From NCBI RefSeq assembly GCF_011752045.1, contig NZ_JAAKXW010000001.1, positions 62,001 through 126,000 on the forward strand: a DNA stretch of 64,000 nucleotides. Direction: 5' to 3'. Shown piece after piece: positions 1 to 7,970 of this stretch. This DNA is from Microbacterium hydrocarbonoxydans. Its GTDB lineage: Bacteria; Actinomycetota; Actinomycetes; Actinomycetales; Microbacteriaceae. Made by a program: the position numbers and the translations under genes. The notes beneath the pieces are model-generated. The model saw only the letters and a list, made by a program, of their open reading frames with translations. It was not told where the DNA came from and made no database searches. The first letter of the stretch is position 1. Each line of letters begins with the position of its first letter.

Positions 1-32
1 TGCGCGAGGTGCGCGAGAGCTCCTGGTTCTGA
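1..32 (+). CDS. 3' end of an unidentified upstream gene (partial)
   Basis: One frame stays open from the window edge to a TGA at 30-32 and encodes a C-terminus reading ...REVRESSWF. It is followed directly by a strong hairpin terminator, which is what the end of a plus-strand gene would look like. Nine residues are too few to assign a family. Confidence 0.4.
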   Translation, partial: REVRESSWF

Positions 33-45
33 GGCCTCTCCGAAG

Positions 46-87
46 ACGTGAAGAAGGGCCCCGCCTCGGCGGGGCCCTTCTTCACGT
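46..87. terminator. Bidirectional intrinsic terminator
   Basis: A perfect inverted repeat of 19 bp per arm (46-64 with 69-87, loop ctcg) lies between a plus-strand gene end and the minus-strand end of fadD at 97. The arms begin with an A-rich and end with a T-rich part (gaagaag/cttcttc), so it can act in both directions. Confidence 0.85.
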
Positions 88-96
88 GGGGTGGCG

Positions 97-1929
97 TCAG
101 CCGCCGATGGCGACGTTCGTCGTGGCGACGGGCTCGTCGTAGATCGCGGCGATCTCGTCGGCGAAGTCCTTCATGATGACGTTGCGCTTGATCGACATCT
201 TCGGCGTGAGGTGGCCGGAGGCCTCCGTCCATTCGGAGTCGAGGATCGTGAACTTGCGGATCGACTCCGCGCGGGACACCCGGGTGTTCGCGGCATCCAC
301 GGCCCGTTGCACCTCTGCGCGCACGGCGTCGTTCTTCGCCGCATCCGCGAGGGACATGTCAGCCGGCAGCCCGTTGTTGCCCAGCCAGGTCGGCAGCATC
401 TCCGGGTCGAGCGTGACGAGCGCCGCGATGAACGGACGCTGGTCGCCGACGACGACGACCTGGCCGACGATCGGATTGGCGCGGATCGGGTCCTCCAGTG
501 CCGCAGGGGCGACGTTCTTGCCGCCGGCCGTGACGATGATCTCCTTCTTGCGCCCCGTGATCGTCAGGAAGCCCTCGGAGTCGAAGCTGCCAATGTCGCC
601 GGTGCGGAACCAGCCGCCCTCGCTGAACGCCTCGGCGGTCGCCTCCGGGTTGTTCCAGTACTCCTTGAAGACGTTGATGCCGCGCACCTCGATCTCGCCG
701 TCGTCGGCGAGGCGCACGCCGACGCCCGGCAGCGCGGGTCCGACGGTGCCGATCTTCGACTTGTCCGCGAGGTTGACGGTCGCCGGGGCGGTCGTCTCGG
801 TGAGACCGTAGCCTTCGAGGATCACGACGCCGAGGCTGTGGAAGAAGTGGCCCAGGCGTGCGCCCAGCGGAGCGGACCCGGAGACCGCGTACGCCACGTT
901 GCCGCCCATGGCCGCGCGGAGCTTGCTGTAGACGAGCTTGTTGAACAGGGCGAACTTCAGCTTGAGCCCGAGCGGGATCGACTTGCCCTCCTGGAGGAGC
1001 TTCGAGTGCTCGATCGCGACATCGGCCGCTGCGCGGAAGATCTTGCCCTTGCCGCCGGCCTCCGCCTTCTGCTCCGCGGAGTTGTACACCTTCTCGAAGA
1101 CGCGCGGCACCGCGAGGAGGAAGGTCGGCTTGAACGAGCCGAGAGCGGGCAGCAGCTGGCGGGTGTCGGGCTGGTGCCCCGTGCGCACGCCGGCGTGGAT
1201 GTCGAGGATCGAGATGAACCGTGCGAACACGTGCGCGGTCGTGATGAACAGCAGGGTGGACGCCCCCGGCATCGACAGCACGTCGTCGAGCGCCTTGGCC
1301 GAGTTCCGGCACAGTTCGACGAAGTTGCTGTGCGTGAGCACGCAGCCCTTCGGGCGCCCGGTCGATCCGGACGTGTAGATCAGGGTGGCGATGTCCGAGC
1401 CGATGGCGAGGTTGCGGCGCCGCTCGATCTCGGCGTCCGTCACCGAGGCGCCCTGGGCGACGAGCGCATCGAGAGCGCCGAGATGCATCTGCCACACCTC
1501 GCGGACGAGGGGGAGGTCGCCGCGCACCTCGTCGACGCGGGCGTGATGCTCGGGCGACTCGACCATGAGGGCGATCGCGCCGGAGTCCTCCATGATCCAC
1601 TGGATCTGCGAGGGGGAGCTCGTCTCGTAGATCGGGACCATCACGGCGCCTGCGTAGAAGAGCGCGAAGTCCACGAGCGTCCACTCGTAGGTGGTGCGCG
1701 CGAGGAAGCCGACCTTCTCCCCGGGCTGGATGCCGGCGGCCGCGAAGCCCTTGGCCAGCGCGATGACGGCGGTCTGGAAGTCGGCTGCGGAGATGTCACG
1801 CCAGCCGTCACCCTCCGGCACGGAGAACAGCGCGCGGTCCGGAGTCGCCTCCACGCGCTTCACGAGCAGGTCGGTGACGTTTGCGTCGGGGTCGGCGGGG
1901 ACGACGGCGGGGACTTCGAACTGGACCAC
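97..1929 (-). CDS. fadD: Long-chain fatty-acid-CoA ligase (FadD15-like AMP-binding protein)
   Basis: This 610-residue enzyme activates long-chain fatty acids to acyl-CoA through an acyl-adenylate. Visible ANL-family motifs are the phosphate-binding loop YTSGSTGRPKG near residue 185, GYGLTETTAP, the WFRTGDIG motif, and the hinge/C-terminal lysine region TGRKKEIIVTAGGKN. The GTG at 1929 was chosen over an in-frame ATG 69 nt upstream because GAAGGAG sits 6 nt before it and a -10 hexamer TAGACT lies between the two candidates. It diverges from the plsC-like gene and ends at a terminator. The same fadD, acyltransferase and aroG grouping occurs around Rv2178c-Rv2187 of M. tuberculosis, which supports the FadD15-type call. 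Substrate chain length cannot be read from sequence. Confidence 0.9.
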   Translation of the reverse strand: MVQFEVPAVVPADPDANVTDLLVKRVEATPDRALFSVPEGDGWRDISAADFQTAVIALAKGFAAAGIQPGEKVGFLARTTYEWTLVDFALFYAGAVMVPIYETSSPSQIQWIMEDSGAIALMVESPEHHARVDEVRGDLPLVREVWQMHLGALDALVAQGASVTDAEIERRRNLAIGSDIATLIYTSGSTGRPKGCVLTHSNFVELCRNSAKALDDVLSMPGASTLLFITTAHVFARFISILDIHAGVRTGHQPDTRQLLPALGSFKPTFLLAVPRVFEKVYNSAEQKAEAGGKGKIFRAAADVAIEHSKLLQEGKSIPLGLKLKFALFNKLVYSKLRAAMGGNVAYAVSGSAPLGARLGHFFHSLGVVILEGYGLTETTAPATVNLADKSKIGTVGPALPGVGVRLADDGEIEVRGINVFKEYWNNPEATAEAFSEGGWFRTGDIGSFDSEGFLTITGRKKEIIVTAGGKNVAPAALEDPIRANPIVGQVVVVGDQRPFIAALVTLDPEMLPTWLGNNGLPADMSLADAAKNDAVRAEVQRAVDAANTRVSRAESIRKFTILDSEWTEASGHLTPKMSIKRNVIMKDFADEIAAIYDEPVATTNVAIGG

Positions 1930-1968
1930 GGCAGCTCCTTCGGTACCTCGGGCACGGGGTTGGTCCGA

Positions 1969-1974
1969 GTCTAG
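1969..1974 (-). promoter_or_regulatory. -10 element of fadD
   Basis: The minus strand reads TAGACT here, about 40 nt before the fadD GTG, giving a short leader of about 32 nt that contains the GAAGGAG ribosome binding site. No convincing -35 was found. Confidence 0.5.
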
Positions 1975-2064
1975 AGCATGGAACCGAGTCGCACACATGC
2001 TGGCACTGAGTCGCTATCTCGTTCTCTGTCGAAGAGGGCCGAGAGAAGACGGCGGCCGCGGCGC

Positions 2065-2070
2065 TAGACT
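2065..2070 (+). promoter_or_regulatory. -10 element of the acyltransferase gene (leaderless)
   Basis: TAGACT lies 8 nt before the ATG at 2079, with no Shine-Dalgarno sequence in between. Transcription would start at or next to the start codon. Confidence 0.5.
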
Positions 2071-2078
2071 TCCACTCG

Positions 2079-2777
2079 ATGTTCTACTGGCTGATGAAGT
2101 ACGTCGTGATCGGCCCCGTGGTGAAGGCGGTCTTCCGCCCCTGGATCGTGGGGCGCGGGAACGTGCCCGCGCACGGCGCGGCGATCCTCGCCAGCAACCA
2201 TCTGTCGTTCGCCGACTCGATCTTCCTGCCCCTGATGATCGACAGGCCGATGTCGTTCCTCGCGAAGAGCGACTACTTCACCGGCCGCGGCCTCAAGGGC
2301 TGGGCCACGCGCTTCTTCATGAGCGCGACGGGGCAGATCCCGATCGACCGATCCGGCGGCAAGGCCTCCGAGGCCTCGCTGAACACCGGACTCCAGGTGC
2401 TCGGCCGCGGAGACCTGCTCGGCATCTATCCGGAGGGCACTCGCAGCCCCGACGGCAAGCTGTACCGCGGCCGCACCGGCATCGCGCGGATGGCGCTCGA
2501 GGCGAAGGTCCCGGTGATCCCGGTCATCATGGTCGACACCGACACGGCGATGCCGATCGGGCAGCGCATCCCCAACGTGATGCGCGTGGGGATCGTCATC
2601 GGGGAGCCGCTCGACTTCTCCCGCTACGCCGGCATGGAGAACGACCGGTACATCCTCCGGTCCGTCACCGACGAGATCATGGTGGCCCTGCATCGCCTGG
2701 GCGAACAGGAGTACGACGACGTCTACGCGTCGACGGTGAAGGACCGTCTTCCCGCGCGCGTCACACGGCGCTCCTGA
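2079..2777 (+). CDS. plsC: 1-acyl-sn-glycerol-3-phosphate acyltransferase (PlsC family)
   Basis: A 232-residue membrane-associated acyltransferase that transfers an acyl group to lysophosphatidate or a similar glycerolipid. The HX4D catalytic motif appears as NHLSFADS near residue 46, and the substrate-binding block as GIYPEGTRSPDGKLYRGR near residue 115. The N-terminus (FYWLMKYVVIGPVVKAVF) is hydrophobic and probably a membrane anchor. It diverges from fadD and is followed 38 nt later by aroG; the fatty-acid link with fadD is natural. It resembles the Rv2182c position in M. tuberculosis. The actual lipid acceptor is not determined by the sequence. Confidence 0.88.
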   Translation: MFYWLMKYVVIGPVVKAVFRPWIVGRGNVPAHGAAILASNHLSFADSIFLPLMIDRPMSFLAKSDYFTGRGLKGWATRFFMSATGQIPIDRSGGKASEASLNTGLQVLGRGDLLGIYPEGTRSPDGKLYRGRTGIARMALEAKVPVIPVIMVDTDTAMPIGQRIPNVMRVGIVIGEPLDFSRYAGMENDRYILRSVTDEIMVALHRLGEQEYDDVYASTVKDRLPARVTRRS

Positions 2778-2802
2778 GCGTCTCGGGCAGGTCGGCGCCC
2801 GC

Positions 2803-2808
2803 TAGGCT
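2803..2808 (+). promoter_or_regulatory. -10 element of aroG (leaderless)
   Basis: TAGGCT is followed by 7 nt and the ATG at 2816. The intervening GGAGGG is only 1 nt from the ATG, too close for a normal ribosome binding site, so a leaderless start is favoured. Confidence 0.5.
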
Positions 2809-2815
2809 GGAGGGC

Positions 2816-4156
2816 ATGCTCCCGCACCACATCGACGCCCTTGACGCGTGGCGCTCGCTCCCGATCAAGCAGCAGCCCCAGTGGCCGGACGCCGAGCGCG
2901 TCGCCGAGGTCTCCGCCCAGATCGCGGGGCTCCCGCCGCTGGTGTTCGCGGGTGAGGTCGACAATCTCCGCGACCGCCTCGCCCGTGCGGCCTCCGGCAA
3001 GGCCTTCCTGCTGCAGGGCGGCGACTGCGCCGAGACTTTCGCCGGCGCCACCGCGGACCAGATCCGCAACCGCATCAAGACGGTGCTGCAGATGGCCGTG
3101 GTGCTCACCTACGGCGCCTCGATGCCGGTCGTGAAGATGGGGCGCATGGCGGGGCAGTTCGCCAAGCCGCGTTCCAGCGACACCGAGACCCGTGGCGAGG
3201 TGACGCTGCCTGCCTACCGCGGCGACATCGTCAACGGCTACGACTTCACCGAGGGCTCGCGGCAGGCCGATCCCGGTCGCCTGCTGCAGGGCTACCACAC
3301 GGCGGCCTCGACCCTGAACCTCATCCGCGCCTTCACCCAGGGCGGCTTCGCGGATCTCCGCGAGGTGCACTCCTGGAACAAGGGCTTCGCCCAGAACCCC
3401 GCCAACCAGCGCTACGAGCGCATGGCGGCGGAGATCGACCGCGCCATCAAGTTCATGGAGGCGGCCGGCGCCGACTTCGACGAGCTCAAGCGCGTCGAGT
3501 TCTTCACGGGGCACGAGGGTCTGCTGATGGACTACGAGCGTCCGATGACCCGCATCGACTCGCGCACGGACACGCCGTACAACACGTCCGCCCACTTCCT
3601 CTGGATCGGGGAGCGCACGCGCGAGCTCGACGGCGCGCACGTCGACTACTTCTCGAAGATCCGCAACCCGATCGGCGTGAAGCTCGGTCCCACTACGACG
3701 CCGGAGACCGCCCTCGCGCTGATCGACAAGCTCGACCCGAACCGCGAGCCGGGCCGCCTCACCTTCATCACGCGCATGGGCGCAGGGAAGATCCGCGATG
3801 CTCTGCCGCCGCTGCTCGAGGCCGTCCGCGACGCCGGTGCGCAGCCGCTGTGGGTCACGGATCCGATGCACGGCAACGGCATCACCACGCCCACCGGCTA
3901 CAAGACCCGCCGCTTCGACGACGTGGTCGACGAGGTGCGCGGCTTCTTCGAGGCGCACCGCGCGGTCGGCACCTTCCCCGGCGGCATCCACGTCGAGCTC
4001 ACCGGTGACGACGTCACCGAGTGCCTCGGCGGCTCCGAGCAGATCGACGAGGCCGCACTCGCGACCCGGTACGAGAGCCTGTGCGACCCGCGCCTGAACC
4101 ACATGCAGTCGCTGGAGCTGGCCTTCCTCGTCGCGGAGGAGCTCGAGAAGCGCTGA
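2816..4156 (+). CDS. aroG: Class II 3-deoxy-7-phosphoheptulonate synthase
   Basis: This enzyme condenses phosphoenolpyruvate and erythrose-4-phosphate in the first step of the shikimate pathway. The 446-residue protein is of the class II (plant/mycobacterial) type: it has the metal-binding Cys block LLQGGDCAETF near residue 67, the substrate block IRNPIGVKLGPTTTPE, the DPMHGNG histidine segment, and the C-terminal metal-binding Asp in CDPRLNHMQSLELAF. The same frame is open further upstream through plsC, but the family N-terminus begins at MLPHHIDALDAWRSLP, which fits ATG 2816. It ends at a strong hairpin. Feedback control by aromatic amino acids is known for the mycobacterial enzyme and is only presumed here. 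Confidence 0.95.
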   Translation: MLPHHIDALDAWRSLPIKQQPQWPDAERVAEVSAQIAGLPPLVFAGEVDNLRDRLARAASGKAFLLQGGDCAETFAGATADQIRNRIKTVLQMAVVLTYGASMPVVKMGRMAGQFAKPRSSDTETRGEVTLPAYRGDIVNGYDFTEGSRQADPGRLLQGYHTAASTLNLIRAFTQGGFADLREVHSWNKGFAQNPANQRYERMAAEIDRAIKFMEAAGADFDELKRVEFFTGHEGLLMDYERPMTRIDSRTDTPYNTSAHFLWIGERTRELDGAHVDYFSKIRNPIGVKLGPTTTPETALALIDKLDPNREPGRLTFITRMGAGKIRDALPPLLEAVRDAGAQPLWVTDPMHGNGITTPTGYKTRRFDDVVDEVRGFFEAHRAVGTFPGGIHVELTGDDVTECLGGSEQIDEAALATRYESLCDPRLNHMQSLELAFLVAEELEKR

Positions 4157-4169
4157 CCGCGACGACGCA

Positions 4170-4207
4170 GGAGGGCCCCGGAACCGTTCGGTTTCCGGGG
4201 CCCTCCT
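4170..4207 (+). terminator. Intrinsic terminator after aroG
   Basis: GAGGGCCCCGGAA pairs with TTCCGGGGCCCTC across a short loop containing GTTCG. One base is bulged in the stem. It lies between the plus-strand aroG and the minus-strand kinase and probably serves both. Confidence 0.8.
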
Positions 4208-4270
4208 CTCATGCGCGCTCATGCGCAGGAGCTGGAGCCGGCCGAGTGCCGGGAGTCGCCGCCGAGCAGG

Positions 4271-6202
4271 TCAGCCCTCGGCGCGGATCTGCACCTCGGT
4301 ACCGCGCGGATGCGTGCTGCCGGCCTTCGGGTTCGTGCTCGTCGCCGTGAACAGGTCCCAGACGATCTCGGGGACGTTCGTCGTCGCCTGGAAGCCGGCC
4401 TCCTCGAGGATCCGGACCGCCTCACGGATGCTCTGGCCCTCGACATCAGGGACCTCGATGGGTTCGGGGCCGAGCGAGACGATGAGCGTGATGACGTCTC
4501 CGGGGCGCCAGTTGCCCTCTTCGGCGCGTTCCGCGTAGCCGATCACCCGGCCCTCGTCGACCGAGTCGCTGTACTGCTCGATGCGCTCGTCGCTCACGAC
4601 CAGCTGCTTTTCGGTGAGCGCCTTCGTCGCCTGGTCGACGCTCATGCCCGAGACATCCGGCACGGGGCCGAGGGAGACGAAGAGCTGGATCGTGTCGTCC
4701 TCGAAGACCTCGCAGCCCTCGCCGCAGCCGTAGACCTCCCCGCCGCTGCGCGGCGTGACGAAGGCGTTGATCACGATGCCGGGGGCCGCATCCGAGAACA
4801 GGAGCACGTCGTCCTGGAGGTTCAGCTGCACCTCGTCGGCGAGGCGGGTGCGCAGATCTTCGGCGACCTGTCCGTTCAGAGCCTCGAGCGAGTGCTGCCG
4901 GGGACCGGCGGAGACCACCACCTTGACCGTGACGCCCTGCTCCAGCCGCTCGCCCTCGCCCGGCTCGGTGCGGATGGTGATGCCGGCATCCACGTCGATG
5001 GAGTTCTCGTCGACGCGCTCCGGCACGAATCCCTCGGCCGTGAGCGCGTTCGCGGCGTCCTCGTAGGTGAGCCCGTCCACGCTCGGCACCGCGATCAGCG
5101 AGCCGGGGCCGGAGCCGAACCACCAGCCCGCGCCTCCGGCGATCGTCGCGAGCACCAGCACCAGCGCGAGCAGCCAGGCGCCGCGCGCCCGGCGCTTCGA
5201 GGAGCGCCGGCGCAGGAGCGTGGCGTTGTCCGCGGCCTGGGGGATCGGCGCGGTCGGATCCGCGATCACCATCGTGCCCGGCATCACCTTGGTGAGATCC
5301 GCCGAGTCGGCCTGCGAGCGCTGGGGCGTCGTCGCCGCGGCCACGGCCGGCGCGATGCCGAGATCCCTCTCGATCTCACGGAGACGGTCCAGCATCTGCT
5401 GCGCATCGTCCGGGCGCTCGTCCGGCGACTTCTCGGTGGCCCAGAGCACGAGCTCGTCGAGCTGCTCCGGAACGCCGGGGTTGCGGATGCTCGGCCGCGG
5501 CACGGACTCCGTCGCGTGCTGGAACGCGATCTGCATCGGCTGCTCGCCCTTGTACGGCTGCTCGCCGACGAGCATCTCGTAGAGCATGATGCCCAGCGCA
5601 TAGATGTCGCTGCGGGCGTCGGCCGTGCCGCGGGTCACCAGCTCCGGTGCCAGGTAGGCGATCGTGCCGAGCAGCTGCTGCCCGGTGGCGGTGTTCGCGG
5701 TAGTGGCTCGCGCCAGGCCGAAGTCGCCGATCTTGATGCGGCCGTCCTCGGCGAGCAGCACGTTCTCGGGCTTCACATCCCGGTGCACGATCCCCGCGCG
5801 ATGCGCCGCCGAGAGGCCGGCGAGCACGGCATCCATGATCGTGATGGTCTGCGCCACCGTGAGTCGACGCTGCTCGCGGAGCAGCTCGCGCAGGGTGATG
5901 CCCGGCAGGTACTCCATGACCAGGTAGGCGAGTTCGCCGTCCTGCCCCTGGTCGAAAACGTTGACGACGTGCGGGTCGGCCAGTCTCGCGGCTGCGCGTG
6001 CCTCCTGGATGAAGCGGCTCTGGAACGCCGAGTCGTCGCTGAGATGCGCGTGCATCACCTTGAGTGCGATCCGGCGCTCGAGCCGCAGGTCGGTGGCGAC
6101 GTACACCGTCGCCATCCCGCCACGGGCGATCCGGGCGCGCACACGGTATCGGCCGTCGACAAGCCGCCCGATGAGGGGGTCGGCCTGCTGATTGGTCGTC
6201 AC
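4271..6202 (-). CDS. pknL: PASTA-domain serine/threonine kinase (PknL/PknB type)
   Basis: A 643-residue transmembrane Ser/Thr kinase. Residues about 15-280 form the kinase domain: glycine loop ARGGMATVY, catalytic HRDVKPEN near residue 139, and DFGLARA. A basic juxtamembrane stretch (RRRSSKRRARG) precedes one helix at about 341-366 (WLLALVLVLATIAGGAGWWF). The outside part holds about four PASTA repeats; the second is degenerate and carries a Cys pair (YGCGEGCEVF), perhaps a disulfide. PASTA kinases sense muropeptides or lipid II and control growth and division, which fits the adjacent dcw cluster. The neighbours (aroG on one side, LysM protein and Rv2175c homologue on the other) match the PknL locus of M. 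tuberculosis. GTG 6202 follows a -10 hexamer by 6 nt. Confidence 0.9.
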   Translation of the reverse strand: MTTNQQADPLIGRLVDGRYRVRARIARGGMATVYVATDLRLERRIALKVMHAHLSDDSAFQSRFIQEARAAARLADPHVVNVFDQGQDGELAYLVMEYLPGITLRELLREQRRLTVAQTITIMDAVLAGLSAAHRAGIVHRDVKPENVLLAEDGRIKIGDFGLARATTANTATGQQLLGTIAYLAPELVTRGTADARSDIYALGIMLYEMLVGEQPYKGEQPMQIAFQHATESVPRPSIRNPGVPEQLDELVLWATEKSPDERPDDAQQMLDRLREIERDLGIAPAVAAATTPQRSQADSADLTKVMPGTMVIADPTAPIPQAADNATLLRRRSSKRRARGAWLLALVLVLATIAGGAGWWFGSGPGSLIAVPSVDGLTYEDAANALTAEGFVPERVDENSIDVDAGITIRTEPGEGERLEQGVTVKVVVSAGPRQHSLEALNGQVAEDLRTRLADEVQLNLQDDVLLFSDAAPGIVINAFVTPRSGGEVYGCGEGCEVFEDDTIQLFVSLGPVPDVSGMSVDQATKALTEKQLVVSDERIEQYSDSVDEGRVIGYAERAEEGNWRPGDVITLIVSLGPEPIEVPDVEGQSIREAVRILEEAGFQATTNVPEIVWDLFTATSTNPKAGSTHPRGTEVQIRAEG

Positions 6203-6208
6203 GTCAAG

Positions 6209-6214
6209 ATTCTA
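6209..6214 (-). promoter_or_regulatory. -10 element of the PASTA kinase gene (leaderless)
   Basis: The minus strand reads TAGAAT, then CTTGAC, then the GTG start. A 6 nt gap and the absence of a Shine-Dalgarno sequence imply a leaderless mRNA, so the kinase can be expressed separately from the LysM gene upstream. Confidence 0.55.
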
Positions 6215-6278
6215 TGGAGAACTGCCTGAAAGCCCCGGGAGCGGCTCGCCCCTGCGGCCTGCGCGTTCGCCGTGAAGC

Positions 6279-7433
6279 TCAGCCGTGGAGGGCGAGCCAC
6301 TGGTGCGCCTGGGTCTCCCACTGCCCGTAGCGGTCGGGGAAGGCGGAGATCTGCACCGCCTGCGCCGCATCCGTGAACGCCATCCCCTCCCAGCCGGGGA
6401 TGTCGAGGAGACCGCGCGTGACGTGCCCGTTCGGATCGCCCTGGCCGCCGAAGAACACCCGGGTGCTCCGATCGGCGTCGAGGATCTGCTCGGGAAGCCC
6501 CCAGCCGGTGCTCGGTCGCTGCTGGAACAGGCCCAGAGAGTCGCGGTCGCCCCAGCCGAGGTTGCGGATGCCGGACTCGACCATCGCCGTCGCGAGGGCG
6601 ATGGCGATGCCGCGGTCGGAGACGCCGAGCTGGCGGCCCACGGAGATGATGAGTGCAGCGTTCGCGGCCTGCTCCGCGTCGAGGTTCGCGAACAGCTGCG
6701 CGGGGGCGGCTGCCGCCGGGGGAGCGGTGACGACGATGCTCTGCCCCGGGTAGATGATCGACGAGGAGCCGAGCCCGTTCCAGGCGAACAGGTTCGCGGT
6801 CGTCGTCGCGTACTTCTGCGCGATCCCGAACAGCGTGTCGCCGGCGGCGACGACGTGGGTCTGACCTCCGGTCGCGGCGACCGGCGCCGGAGCCTGCGTC
6901 GCGGCGGCGGCGGGGGCCGCCCCGCCGGCGACCGCGAGCGTCTGGCCCGGGTAGATGACGGAGGCGCGGGTGAGACCGTTCGCCGCGAGCACCGCGTCGA
7001 CCGTGGTGCCGTACTTCTGCGCGATCCCGAACACGGTGTCTCCGGAGACGACGACATGGGACGTCGTCGCCGCCGGTGCCGCCGGTGCGACGGGAGCGGA
7101 TGCCGGGGCTGCGCCGCTGAGCGTCAGCTTCTGCCCTGGGTAGATGACAGAGCGCCACGACAGCCCGTTCCAGGTCAGCACGTCGACCGTGCGCAGCCCG
7201 TAGCGCTTCGCGATCGCGGAGACGGTGTCTCCGGGCTGCACGGTGTAGCTGGCCGGCGGCGCCTCCATGGGCGCCACGCGACCGGAGGGCGCGTGCTGCC
7301 GCTGCACGGAGGAGGAGGCGACGTCCGCCGTCGCCGGAGCGGCGGTCAGAGTGGCGGCGAGGGTGCCCAGCACTGCGGCCGGAACCCCGATCTGCAGGCT
7401 GCGGGCACGGTATGCGGCGACGTTCGGTCTCAA
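6279..7433 (-). CDS. Secreted LysM peptidoglycan-binding protein with lysozyme-like C-terminus
   Basis: A 384-residue exported protein. Residues 1-36 form a signal peptide (basic start, hydrophobic core, cleavage near ATA-DV). Three LysM repeats follow at about 62-106, 126-170 and 192-236, each with the pattern VxxGDTxxxIAxxY and a conserved WNGL/ANGL segment, separated by Ala/Pro-rich linkers. The C-terminal 120 residues resemble a transglycosylase-like fold (IALATAMVESGIRNLGWGD, with Glu in MVESG as candidate catalytic residue, then SLGLFQQRPSTGWG). It probably binds and cuts or remodels septal peptidoglycan; catalysis is inferred. The start is TTG 7431-7433, chosen because AAGGAGG lies 6 nt upstream. 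It lies 76 nt upstream of the kinase gene on the same strand. Confidence 0.85.
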   Translation of the reverse strand: MRPNVAAYRARSLQIGVPAAVLGTLAATLTAAPATADVASSSVQRQHAPSGRVAPMEAPPASYTVQPGDTVSAIAKRYGLRTVDVLTWNGLSWRSVIYPGQKLTLSGAAPASAPVAPAAPAATTSHVVVSGDTVFGIAQKYGTTVDAVLAANGLTRASVIYPGQTLAVAGGAAPAAAATQAPAPVAATGGQTHVVAAGDTLFGIAQKYATTTANLFAWNGLGSSSIIYPGQSIVVTAPPAAAAPAQLFANLDAEQAANAALIISVGRQLGVSDRGIAIALATAMVESGIRNLGWGDRDSLGLFQQRPSTGWGLPEQILDADRSTRVFFGGQGDPNGHVTRGLLDIPGWEGMAFTDAAQAVQISAFPDRYGQWETQAHQWLALHG

Positions 7434-7460
7434 GGTCCCCTCCTTGTTCGACGTCTGCCC

Positions 7461-7489
7461 ACGTTGTCACGGAAGTAAACGCCTGTCAA
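7461..7489 (-). promoter_or_regulatory. Sigma-70-type promoter of the LysM gene
   Basis: The minus strand has a perfect -35 hexamer TTGACA (7484-7489), a 17 bp spacer, and CAACGT (7461-7466) as the -10. The leader then carries AAGGAGG before the TTG start. This is the best full -35/-10 pair in the window. Confidence 0.55.
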
Positions 7490-7590
7490 CAGATGTGACG
7501 TAAGTGAAAGACGAGATCAGAGTGACCTGTGGTGCGTCAGGCCGGGCACCCCTGCGTGCGGCGCGTGCGCGGAGGTGAGATAGTGGCAAC

Positions 7591-7941
7591 GTGTCTGAGA
7601 ACGCCCCTGCAACAGTCCCCACCGCCTGGCTCACGATGCCCGACCTCGTCGAGGCCCTCGGCGAATCGCTGGGTCGGGTGCACCGCCTCGTCGACGAGCA
7701 CTACCTCATCGGCTCCCGCCGCAGCGGCGTCTTCGCCGTCCCCGAGGTCTTCATCGTCGACGGCCATCCGCTGCCCTCGCTGCGCGGAACAGTCATCGCG
7801 CTGCAGGACGCCGGCTTCACCGACGACGAGGCGATCGACTGGCTTCTCGCCGAGGACGATACCCTCGGCCGCGCACCGATCTCAGCGCTCCTGGCCGGAC
7901 AAAAGAGCGAAGTGCGCCGACTCGCACGCACTCTCGCCTGA
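7591..7941 (+). CDS. Rv2175c-type DNA-binding protein
   Basis: A 116-residue protein with an N-terminal winged-helix-like region (WLTMPDLVEALGESLGRVHRLVDE), a basic/aromatic hinge (GSRRSGVFAVPEVF) and a C-terminal helix (DDEAIDWLLAEDDTLGRAP). This matches the Rv2175c family, a DNA-binding protein that in M. tuberculosis is a substrate of the adjacent kinase PknL. The kinase gene is two genes away here, so the same pairing is likely. Regulation by phosphorylation is inferred from that family, and no target sites are known. GTG 7591 follows GATAGT by 6 nt, suggesting a leaderless mRNA. Confidence 0.8.
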   Translation: MSENAPATVPTAWLTMPDLVEALGESLGRVHRLVDEHYLIGSRRSGVFAVPEVFIVDGHPLPSLRGTVIALQDAGFTDDEAIDWLLAEDDTLGRAPISALLAGQKSEVRRLARTLA

Positions 7942-7970
7942 GTTCGGAAGCGGGCTCTCGCTGCGCCGGC

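Noticed and set aside
1691..4156. An apparent 821-residue fusion running through plsC into aroG
   Set aside because: The upstream part is the wrong frame of plsC and fadD. The true DAHP synthase begins at ATG 2816.
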